Assembly (NCBI RefSeq): GCF_039541815.1
Contig: NZ_BAABGY010000005.1
Location: 124,001-188,000, forward strand
Origin: Flavisolibacter amylovorans
Lineage (GTDB): Bacteria; Bacteroidota; Bacteroidia; Chitinophagales; Chitinophagaceae
Direction of reading: 5' to 3'
DNA: 64,000 nt
Positions 56,540 through 64,000 of this stretch are shown here, piece by piece (the first letter of the stretch is position 1; every line of letters starts with the position of its first letter). The position numbers were made by a program, and so were the translations under genes. The notes beneath the pieces are model-generated. The model did not search any database. It was given only the letters and a program-made list of their open reading frames with translations, and was not told where the DNA came from.

Positions 56540-56624
56540 AGTGCGTGGGTAGTCTTGTTTTGAGGGGCCAAGTTAACGGAAAAATCCGGGGTCATCCTTA
56601 ACAAAATCGTCCGCCGGCAATCGC

Positions 56625-56632
56625 TACCTTTG
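56625..56632 (+). promoter_or_regulatory. Candidate -7 box TACCTTTG before the AhpD-like gene
   Basis: An exact TANNTTTG match 18 bp before the ATG at 56651. No good TTG is seen at -33. Confidence 0.45.
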
Positions 56633-56650
56633 CGGACGCAAACAACCGAT

Positions 56651-56995
56651 ATGGGTAAACTGGCCGAAGAATTCAACGAGTACCGCGCGAAGATGAACGA
56701 GGTGATCCTCTCCAAGAACAACCTGGTGATGAAGCGCCTCTGGAACCTCGATACGAATACCTATGAGAAAGGCGCCCTCGACGTGAAAACGAAAGAGCTG
56801 CTGGGCCTCGTAGCCTCGATGGTGCTCCGCTGCGACGACTGCATCAAGTACCACGTAGGCAAGTGCCACGAGAACGGCGTCACCACAGAGGAACTCTACG
56901 AGGTATTCGCCGTGGCCAACATCGTGGGCGGAACGATCGTAATCCCGCATACGAGAAGAGCGGCGGAATACTGGGAGGAGCTGATCGCGGGGTAG
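56651..56995 (+). CDS. AhpD-like/carboxymuconolactone decarboxylase family protein
   Basis: This 114-aa protein has the redox motif CDDCIKYH (Cys61, Cys64, His68) of AhpD-like proteins. It probably acts as a peroxidatic or thiol-disulfide enzyme rather than a decarboxylase. I chose the ATG at 56651 (MGKLAEEFNEYRAKMNE) because the longer frame runs into the promoter-like TACCTTTG. The fold is all helical: KTKELLGLVASMVLR, then the motif, then GVTTEELYEVFAVANIVGG. It lies upstream of the four-helix-bundle element and korB on the same strand and could be co-transcribed. Confidence 0.88.
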   Translation: MGKLAEEFNEYRAKMNEVILSKNNLVMKRLWNLDTNTYEKGALDVKTKELLGLVASMVLRCDDCIKYHVGKCHENGVTTEELYEVFAVANIVGGTIVIPHTRRAAEYWEELIAG

Positions 56996-57005
56996 GGAAA
57001 CAATT

Positions 57006-57551
57006 GAACAGGGAATAAGGAACAGGGAACACGGAAATAGGACAGAAGTAAATGAGAATATTCCCTGTATTGATTGGGATAAATCCCATGGTATCCTGAG
57101 CAGGGCTAGCCAGCTTTGAACGAAAAACATGGCTGGAAAGAAACCTTACCGGATCGATGAGCGCCTAATCGAGTTTGCCGCGGCAGTGATAAAAGTAACG
57201 GAGGCGTTGCCTTCGTCTCCGGCTGGAAGATACGTTTCGGGGCAGCTGGTACGAAGCGGTTTGGCGCCTGTACTTCAATACGGAGAGGCGCAGGCTGCGG
57301 AGAGTCCGGACGACTTCATCCACAAGATGAAAGTAGCACTGAAAGAACTACGGGAAACGTTCAATGCCTTGCGGGTAATCCGAAGGATGAATTGGATCGA
57401 CCTGGGTGAAATAGAAGACAATATTAACGAGAACAACGAGCTGATCTCGATCTTCATCAAGAGCATCGAAACGGCCCGAAACAATAACAACAAAAAGTAG
57501 GGGGCTTGGCGGGGAACCATTTCTGACTTCCCTGTTCCTTATTCCCTGTTC
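57006..57551. mobile_element. IVS-like stem-loop element carrying a four-helix-bundle ORF
   Basis: A perfect 24-bp inverted repeat (57006-57029 and 57528-57551; left half GAACAGGGAATAAGGAACAG plus four bases) encloses the S23-type gene at 57129-57500. Weaker pairing continues inward. The arms themselves stutter the word GGAACAGGGA. The element starts 11 bp after the AhpD-like stop codon and ends 10 bp before the korB ATG. Hairpin plus four-helix ORF is the design of 23S rRNA intervening sequences, but here it is in an mRNA context. Confidence 0.7.
57129..57500 (+). CDS. S23-type four-helix-bundle protein (23S rRNA IVS-protein family)
   Basis: This 123-aa, largely helical, charged protein is of the four-helix-bundle family (TIGR02436; related to the ORF in 23S rRNA intervening sequences and to the Avd accessory protein of diversity-generating retroelements). 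Family signatures are RLIEFAAAVIKVTEALPSSP, YVSGQLVRSGLAPVLQYGEA and SPDDFIHKMKVALKELRETF, with an Asn/Lys-rich tail. Members likely bind nucleic acid as pentamers or related oligomers; the precise role is unknown. It is enclosed by exact inverted repeats (57006-57029/57528-57551). No reverse transcriptase or variable repeat is near, so it is not a classical retroelement. Confidence 0.9.
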   Translation: MAGKKPYRIDERLIEFAAAVIKVTEALPSSPAGRYVSGQLVRSGLAPVLQYGEAQAAESPDDFIHKMKVALKELRETFNALRVIRRMNWIDLGEIEDNINENNELISIFIKSIETARNNNNKK

Positions 57552-57561
57552 CTTGTTTATC

Positions 57562-58596
57562 ATGGAAACGACAACTGTAGATAAGCCGCTCCTCTCTCCC
57601 AAGGATTTCGCCACCGACCAGGAGGTACGCTGGTGCCCGGGCTGCGGCGACTATTCAATTCTGGCGCAGGTGCAGAAGGTAATGCCGACCATCGGTGTGC
57701 CGAAGGAAGACATCGTGATCATCTCCGGCATCGGCTGCTCGAGCCGCTTCCCGTATTATATGAACACCTACGGCATGCACTCGATCCACGGGCGGGCCAC
57801 GGCCATCGCCTCCGGCCTCAAGGCGGCACGCCCCGAGCTCAGCGTCTGGATCGTAACCGGCGACGGCGACGGTCTTTCGATCGGCCTAAACCACACCATG
57901 CACCTCATGCGCCGCAACTTCGACGTCAACGTGCTGCTGTTCAACAACCAGATCTACGGCCTCACCAAGGGGCAATACTCGCCCACTTCCGAGGAGAACA
58001 AGGTGACGAAGTCGACCCCCATGGGCTCGATCGACCACCCTTTCAACCCGCTCGCGGTAGTGCTGGGCGGCGACGCCACCTTCGTGGCCCGCTCCATGGA
58101 CCGCGACCCGAAGCACCTCCAGGCGATGCTGCTCCGCGCCAACGGCCACCACGGCACCTCCTTCCTGGAGATCTACCAGAATTGCAACATCTTCAACGAC
58201 GGCGCCTTCGAGGTCTTTACCGAGAAGGGCACCAAGCTGGAGGAAGCCGTTTTCCTGGAGCAGGGCAAGCCCCTCGTATTCGGCGCGGCCGGCGATAAAG
58301 GCGTGCGCCTCAACGGACTCCGCCCCGAAGTGGTGTCCCTCACCGACGGTACCTATAGTGCCGATGACCTGTGGATCCACGACGAGACCGACCTCATGAA
58401 GGCCCAGCTGCTTACCCGCATGTTCGACGACCCGAAGGCGGACCGCCACCTCCCGCGCCCCTTCGGCGTGTTCTATGCCCACGAGCGGCCCACTTACGAG
58501 GAGATGATGACCCTACAGCTCGAAGACGCAAAAGCCCGCAAGGGCGCCGACCTCGACAAGCTGCTGCGTGGCAACGAGGTCTGGAATATCGTGTAA
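57562..58596 (+). CDS. 2-oxoacid:ferredoxin oxidoreductase, beta subunit (KorB-like)
   Basis: This 344-aa subunit binds thiamine pyrophosphate and catalyses oxidative decarboxylation of a 2-oxoacid (2-oxoglutarate or similar) to acyl-CoA with ferredoxin. The start METTTVDKPLL is at 57562. CPGCGDYSI (Cys25/Cys28), GIGCSSRFPYYMNTYGMHSI, and the TPP motif VTGDGDGLSIGLNHTMHLMR ending FNNQIYGLTKGQ are all canonical. The alpha subunit gene, normally next door, is not in the window; upstream are an AhpD-like gene and the four-helix-bundle element. A terminator follows. The enzyme family is certain, the exact substrate is not. Confidence 0.93.
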   Translation: METTTVDKPLLSPKDFATDQEVRWCPGCGDYSILAQVQKVMPTIGVPKEDIVIISGIGCSSRFPYYMNTYGMHSIHGRATAIASGLKAARPELSVWIVTGDGDGLSIGLNHTMHLMRRNFDVNVLLFNNQIYGLTKGQYSPTSEENKVTKSTPMGSIDHPFNPLAVVLGGDATFVARSMDRDPKHLQAMLLRANGHHGTSFLEIYQNCNIFNDGAFEVFTEKGTKLEEAVFLEQGKPLVFGAAGDKGVRLNGLRPEVVSLTDGTYSADDLWIHDETDLMKAQLLTRMFDDPKADRHLPRPFGVFYAHERPTYEEMMTLQLEDAKARKGADLDKLLRGNEVWNIV

Positions 58597-58612
58597 GGAG
58601 ATTTCCGTTCTG

Positions 58613-58645
58613 ATAGGAGAGACGCTTCGTGCGTCTCTTTTTTTT
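58613..58645 (+). terminator. Terminator after korB
   Basis: GAGACGC pairs with GCGTCTC around TTCGT, followed by TTTTTTTT. Confidence 0.9.
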
Positions 58646-58771
58646 ACCCGGGGGAAACCAATCGTTTCATTCCTGCGTATCTCCTATGCCGGGAAGCCCA
58701 ACTTCCGGGCAAAGCACGCGCCGTGGGCTAACCTGTGGGAAACGACACCTTTAACGCTTAAAACCAAGCTT

Positions 58772-61606
58772 ATGCTCCGTCGTTACCTTGCCCTCTCCCT
58801 ACTTGTAAGCATTTGCGCGTCCACCCATGCACAGGACGGCACCCTCGTCTCCACCTTCCCCTCCGGCGGCGCAGGCCCCAACAACTCCGTGTATGCCTCC
58901 GCGGTTCAGGACGACGGCAAGATCGTGATCGGGGGCAACTTCTCGATGTACAACGGTGTGTCGCGCCCGCGCGTCGCCCGTATCAACGCCGACGGGTCCC
59001 TCGACGCAACCTTTACCCCAGTCACCGGCGCCAACGGTACGGTATGGGACATTGCCGCAAGTGGCTCCTCCTTTTACATCGTTGGCAGCTTTACCACATA
59101 CAACGGCGCCGCCCGCCACCGGGTAGCCCGCGTCAACAGCAACGGCACGGTAGACGCGTCTTTCACCACCGGTAGTACCGGGGCCAACAACATCGTCCGC
59201 GCCGTTGGGGTGCAGAGCGACGGCAAGGTCATCATCGGAGGTGATTTCACCGACTACAACGGAACGCCCGTCAACCGCATCGCCCGCCTCAACACCGACG
59301 GCACGCTCGACAACAGCTTTATGGTCGGCACCGGCCTCACGGCCCGTGTGCGCTCCCTGATCGTGCAACCCGACAACAAGATCATACTGTCCGGCGACTT
59401 CAACAGTTATAACGGCACTTCCCGCAACCGCTTCCTGCGCCTCAATGCCGACGGCACAATCGACCCCTCTTTTACCATAGGCTTCGGATCAGGCGACTAC
59501 ACCGAAAGCCTCGCGCTGCAGAACGACGGGAAGATTCTGCTCGGTGGCGCGGCCAAAACCTATAACGGCACTGCCCGCAACCATATCGCCCGCACCAATG
59601 CCAACGGCACGCTCGACACCGGCTTCGACCCGGTCGGCGGCGCCGCCATCGCCTCCGGCACCGGTACGCCCTGGGTGCGCGCCATCGAGGTGCAGAACGA
59701 CGGAAAGATCCTGCTGGGGGGCGACTTCACCCTGTTCAACGGGGCCAGCCATGTGCGGATCGTACGCCTCAACGCCAACGGATCGGTCGACGCCGGCTTC
59801 ACGAGCGGATCCGGGTTTACCATCCCCACCAGCGCTACGGGCGCAGCCGTACGCACCATCCGGGTACTCAATTCCGGCGACATACTGGTGGGTGGCGACT
59901 TCCAGACCTACAACGGCGTGAGCCGCGGCTACCTGGCCTTGCTCGAGGGAAGCGCCGCCTCCGAAGTAATGACCGGCACGGTCGGGGCCTCCTTCTGCGC
60001 CGGCAGCTCGCTGACGGTGCCGTATACGGTAAACGGGACATTCAATATGGGCAACACCTTCACCGCGCAGCTGAGCGATGCAAACGGATCGTTCGCAATG
60101 CCCGTGTCGATCGGCTCGGTGACGGCCACAGCCTCCGGTACCATCGCCGCCACCCTGCCGGCCGGGGCTTCCGGTAACGGCTACCGCATCCGCATCGTGT
60201 CGTCTTCCCCTGTAACCACCGGCACCAACAACGGCAGCGATATCCAGGTAGCGGGCACCGAGGTGCAGCCGGTGCCGAACATGACGGTCTGCGCCGGCAC
60301 AGCCGTACCCATGACCGCTTTCAGTGGGTCGGGCAACTACACCTGGACCAACGACAACCCGATGATCGGCCTCGCCGCTTCCGGCGCCGGCAACCTGCCT
60401 GCCTTTACGGCGATGAACTCCGGAGCGATGCCCCAGGTGGCCATCATCCAGGTAAGTGCCAACGAGGCCAGCTGCCCTGCCAAGCCCACTACGTTCCGCA
60501 TTACCGTCAAGCCCATGCCGGTCATGAACGCCATCGCAGCGCAGTCGGTTTGCGCCGGCACACAAACGTCGTCCCTGGTGTTCAGCGGTACTGCCGGCGC
60601 CCTGTATCGCTGGACCAACTCCAACACAGACATCGGACTCGGATCGGTGGGCACCGGGTCAATAGCGGCGTTCACCGCGATGAACGGAAGCATGAATGAG
60701 CAGGTCACCGGCACCATTTCGGTGACGCCGGTGCTCAACGGTTGCAGCGGGATGCCGGTGATGAGTACGATTACCGTTACCCGCTCGGCCGGCGCGCTCA
60801 GCTACCCGCAGGCGAGCTACTGCGGCACGGGCTGGGCCTACGCCCGCGTAACAGGAACTGGCGGCGGCTCCTTCAGCGCCATGCCTTCCGGCCTCCTGCT
60901 CGATGCCGGCACCGGCGCCGTCAACCTGGCACTGTCGATGCCCGGTACCTATACCGTGTCTTATATGATCGGCGGCGCAACGGGCGCTTGTGCTTCGATG
61001 GCCAGCACACAGCTTACGGTGCTCCCGCAGGCTACGGTAAACCCGGTGCCCAACCAGGTGTATTGTGATGGAATGATGACGGCGCCGATCTCCTTCTCCG
61101 GAACGGCCTCCGGCTATGCGTGGACGAACGACAACACCGCCATCGGCCTTGCCGCCTCCGGCACCGGCACGATCCCGACGTTCATGACCACGAACCCCGG
61201 TCCCGGGTCCATTTCGGCCTCCATCCGCGTGCGCCCTCTTGGTGATGGTGCCTCGAGCTGCCCGGGCAAGGTGCGCACGTTCCGCTTTACGGTCAACGAT
61301 TGTCCGCCGGTAACGATCAGCGCTGATACGGAAGGCAATGGCGACAATACGCGCATGGCTCCGCGGCTGGGCCTCAGCCCGAACCCTGCAGCAAGCCAGG
61401 TTACGGTGAGCCTGTCGGGCAGCAGCCGCCACGCGCAGGTACTGCAGTTGCTCACCCAGGGCGGCCAGCCGGCGGGGGCGCCGGTGACCTTCACCGGCAA
61501 CCGCGTTATCGTTCCGTTGACCGGTCTGCGCCCCGGCATTTATTTCGTTCAGGTAACCGACACCGGCACCGGCCGCACGCTCCGCGGCACGGTGGTCAAG
61601 TTATAG
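58772..61606 (+). CDS. Type IX-secreted delta-60-repeat propeller protein
   Basis: This is a 944-aa exported protein. I start at 58772 (MLRRYLALSLLVSICASTHA, a good signal peptide) because the longer frame to 58568 reads through the korB tail and terminator. Residues about 25-390 hold roughly seven delta-60 repeats, each with a pattern like DGKIVIGGNF..YNG..R..VARINADGSLD. A beta domain at about 400-500 is homologous to residues 21-128 of the giant protein. PKD-like and Ig-like repeats follow. The C-terminal type A sorting domain is at about 870-944 (LSPNPAASQVTVSLSGSSRH, ending TGRTLRGTVVKL). It is surface-located or secreted; binding or adhesion is likely by architecture. A terminator follows. 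Confidence 0.9.
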   Translation: MLRRYLALSLLVSICASTHAQDGTLVSTFPSGGAGPNNSVYASAVQDDGKIVIGGNFSMYNGVSRPRVARINADGSLDATFTPVTGANGTVWDIAASGSSFYIVGSFTTYNGAARHRVARVNSNGTVDASFTTGSTGANNIVRAVGVQSDGKVIIGGDFTDYNGTPVNRIARLNTDGTLDNSFMVGTGLTARVRSLIVQPDNKIILSGDFNSYNGTSRNRFLRLNADGTIDPSFTIGFGSGDYTESLALQNDGKILLGGAAKTYNGTARNHIARTNANGTLDTGFDPVGGAAIASGTGTPWVRAIEVQNDGKILLGGDFTLFNGASHVRIVRLNANGSVDAGFTSGSGFTIPTSATGAAVRTIRVLNSGDILVGGDFQTYNGVSRGYLALLEGSAASEVMTGTVGASFCAGSSLTVPYTVNGTFNMGNTFTAQLSDANGSFAMPVSIGSVTATASGTIAATLPAGASGNGYRIRIVSSSPVTTGTNNGSDIQVAGTEVQPVPNMTVCAGTAVPMTAFSGSGNYTWTNDNPMIGLAASGAGNLPAFTAMNSGAMPQVAIIQVSANEASCPAKPTTFRITVKPMPVMNAIAAQSVCAGTQTSSLVFSGTAGALYRWTNSNTDIGLGSVGTGSIAAFTAMNGSMNEQVTGTISVTPVLNGCSGMPVMSTITVTRSAGALSYPQASYCGTGWAYARVTGTGGGSFSAMPSGLLLDAGTGAVNLALSMPGTYTVSYMIGGATGACASMASTQLTVLPQATVNPVPNQVYCDGMMTAPISFSGTASGYAWTNDNTAIGLAASGTGTIPTFMTTNPGPGSISASIRVRPLGDGASSCPGKVRTFRFTVNDCPPVTISADTEGNGDNTRMAPRLGLSPNPAASQVTVSLSGSSRHAQVLQLLTQGGQPAGAPVTFTGNRVIVPLTGLRPGIYFVQVTDTGTGRTLRGTVVKL

Positions 61607-61622
61607 CCTCTATGAATAACGC

Positions 61623-61655
61623 AAAAATGCCAGCCGTAAGGCTGGCATTTTTTTA
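61623..61655. terminator. Bidirectional terminator between delta-60 gene and pheS
   Basis: AAAAATGCCAGCC pairs with GGCTGGCATTTTT around GTAA, with A and T runs on both sides. It suits both convergent genes. Confidence 0.9.
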
Positions 61656-61670
61656 TGCGTTGGCCCGTAG

Positions 61671-62702
<1,032 letters not shown>

Positions 62703-62756
62703 GGCCGCAAAGATAGGGGTTCGGCCGAATGGGTCGGGGCCTCTGTCTGCTGTTTG

Positions 62757-63118
62757 GCCGGCCGCAGGCGGCCTTGCTTTTCTCAAAGCGGCAGGCGGGT
62801 TTCACGCGGAGACGCAAAGACGCGGGGCACGCAAAGAGCGCAAATAATGTGGAGCAAGTGCCGATGACCTTTTCGCCCCCAGGGTTAATTCAGGTTCGTT
62901 ATGTTTTATTCGGCTGTCGGATCCTGGGGAGGTTGATGAGCCTGTAGCCGGCTTGCGTCGTCGAAGGGAAAACCGTAGCGTCGCCGCGTCGTAGCGCCGT
63001 TGCGTGAACAGTTCTGCCGCAGGCAGAACCCGTTATCTGCGCCTTTGCGCCTTGGCGTCTCCGCGTGCAACCCGCGTCGGTCTTTCGGAAAGGCCAGCCG
63101 CTTGCGGCGAGCGAAAAA
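62757..63118. repeat. Large imperfect inverted repeat between pheS and the arginase-family gene
   Basis: The left arm (62757-62841: GCCGCAGGCGGCCTTGCTTT, then GGGTTTCACGCGGAGACGCA and more) pairs with the right arm (63036-63112: CTGCGCCTTTGCGCCTTGGC, then GTCTCCGCGTGCAACCCGCG, GGCCAGCCGCTTGCGGCGA). The loop is about 195 bp with no ORF. The GCGGAGACGCAAAGACGCGG word also occurs at 42690-42718. Confidence 0.8.
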
Positions 63119-63181
63119 CTGGATTTCCCGTGTCCTGGTTAGCGCAGCGAACCCCTGCCACACGAAGAATTTCCCTTTCCT

Positions 63182-63189
63182 TAAGTTTG
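63182..63189 (+). promoter_or_regulatory. Candidate -7 box TAAGTTTG
   Basis: A TANNTTTG match 15 bp before the ATG at 63205. No TTG is seen at the ideal -33 spacing. Confidence 0.45.
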
Positions 63190-63204
63190 CCGCAAATTGA
63201 AGCG

Positions 63205-64000
63205 ATGTCTGATTACCTGAACCTGGTGGATTTCCTGGAGCCCGTCAATACCGCCCTCATCTCCGACGACCTGGGCTACAAAGAAGGGCAGGTGGGCAAG
63301 GTGATCTCCGTGTTCGACGAAGGCTTTCCCGACCTCGACGCCGCACAGATCGTGCTGGTGGGCTGCGGCGAGCAGCGCGGCGCGGGCCTCCGCGGTACCA
63401 GCACCGCGCCCGATGCGATCCGTAAGGCGTTCTACAGCCTCTATTACTGGCACAACGACGTGCAAATCGCCGATATCGGCAACGTCAAAACCGGCTCTTC
63501 GCTCGCCGATTCTTACGCAGCACTCAAGATCGTGCTGCGCGAGCTCATGGGCATCGGCAAGCGCGTGGTGGTCCTCGGCGGCTCCCACGACCTTACCCTC
63601 GCGCAGTATTATGCATTCGCCGCCGACGAGAAGGCCATCGAGGCCGTAGGCGTTGATGCGGTGGTCGACATTCATATCGACTCGCCGCAGCGGGCCGATA
63701 ACTTCCTCATGGAGCTCCTCACCGCGGAGCCCAACTTCATGACGCACTACAACCACCTGGCCTTCCAGAGCTACTTCGTGCACCCGCGCATGCTCGAAAC
63801 GATGGACAAGCTGCGCTTCGACTGCTTCCGCGTGGGCACCGTAAAAGAGCACCTCGAGGAGATGGAGCCCGTGATCCGCAATTGCCACCTGCTGTCGTTC
63901 GACATCGCCGCCTTTGCCCATGCCTTTGCGCCGGCCACGCGGCTGTCGCCCAACGGCCTCAACGGGGAGGAGGCTTGCACGCTGATGCAGTATGCCGGCA
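63205..64000 (+). CDS. Arginase/formimidoylglutamase-family protein, 3' end cut by window
   Basis: The first 265 residues are present; the frame is open to the window edge. It belongs to the ureohydrolase fold: GGSHDLTLAQ (His128), VVDIHIDSP (Asp155, His157, Asp159) and SFDIAAFAHAFAPAT (Asp233) mark the bimetallic site. NGLNGEEACTLMQYAG is the conserved helix after it. Bacteroidota homologues are annotated as formimidoylglutamase of histidine breakdown. The second Asp of the canonical SFDxD motif is Ala235 here, so one metal ligand is absent; this may be a trait of the subgroup. No other hut gene is visible. Confidence 0.85.
   Translation, partial: MSDYLNLVDFLEPVNTALISDDLGYKEGQVGKVISVFDEGFPDLDAAQIVLVGCGEQRGAGLRGTSTAPDAIRKAFYSLYYWHNDVQIADIGNVKTGSSLADSYAALKIVLRELMGIGKRVVVLGGSHDLTLAQYYAFAADEKAIEAVGVDAVVDIHIDSPQRADNFLMELLTAEPNFMTHYNHLAFQSYFVHPRMLETMDKLRFDCFRVGTVKEHLEEMEPVIRNCHLLSFDIAAFAHAFAPATRLSPNGLNGEEACTLMQYAG

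Noticed and set aside
57129..57500. Diversity-generating retroelement via the Avd-like four-helix-bundle protein
   Set aside because: No reverse transcriptase, template repeat or variable repeat is present. The family is far broader than Avd.

Overview
The window looks like a chromosomal segment of a GC-rich member of the Bacteroidota, most likely family Chitinophagaceae; the genus cannot be fixed from sequence alone. Grounds: the rpoA-rplQ ribosomal pair, proteins ending in type IX secretion sorting domains, a TonB-dependent receptor, DUF6702/HupE/M1 peptidase synteny, a KorB-type 2-oxoacid:ferredoxin oxidoreductase, four-helix-bundle (S23-type) genes, TAnnTTTG promoter boxes and almost no Shine-Dalgarno sequences. 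I annotate 47 protein genes, one of them cut by the right edge. I see no tRNA, rRNA, CRISPR array, insertion-sequence transposase or prophage.

Layout. 1-4.4 kb: rpoA, rplQ, a DUF2167 protein and carA, separated by small repeat elements with built-in terminators. 4.4-12.6 kb: TonB receptor, acetyltransferase, aroQ, a FUSC transporter-like protein, an acetyl-CoA hydrolase/transferase and an MscS channel. 13.1-24.6 kb: one giant (3824 aa) type IX-secreted multidomain adhesin-like protein. 24.7-30.2 kb: M23 lipoprotein, BNR/VPS10-like propeller protein, MORN-like protein, esterase. 30.3-35.0 kb: an accessory-looking stretch with an XRE regulator/DUF2975 pair, a 64-aa orphan, an AbiEii-like nucleotidyltransferase overlapping an unknown partner, a serine-recombinase catalytic domain with no DNA-binding part, and an acyltransferase. 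35-43 kb: M1 peptidase, HupE, DUF6702, a CNNM/CorC-like protein and an LTA-synthase-like phosphotransferase. 43-50 kb: tadA, a PAS histidine kinase running into sodA/B, a Yellow/MRJP-like lipoprotein, Crp and AraC regulators and DUF983. 50-56 kb: yidD-rnpA-rpmH, a zinc metallopeptidase, zwf and gnd (oxidative pentose phosphate pathway) and a di-heme cytochrome c. 56.6-64 kb: AhpD-like protein, S23-type four-helix-bundle gene, korB, a second type IX-secreted protein (delta-60 propeller), pheS, and an arginase/formimidoylglutamase-family gene cut by the window edge.

The most unusual content is between the genes. (1) A four-helix-bundle gene at 57129-57500 sits in the loop of a perfect 24-bp inverted repeat. 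This is the architecture of 23S rRNA intervening sequences, but it lies here between two protein genes. (2) Roughly a dozen other spacers hold palindromes whose arms are built from a stuttered 8-12 bp word, with a different word at each locus and usually no gene in the loop; many touch a stop codon. (3) A 190-250 bp MITE-like family has conserved terminal inverted repeats around a terminator-like hairpin: three complete copies and at least two partial ones. One copy supplies the -33 element of the carA promoter. These may be products of one or more unrecognised mobile or repeat-generating systems, with the S23-type protein a candidate component; that link is inference.
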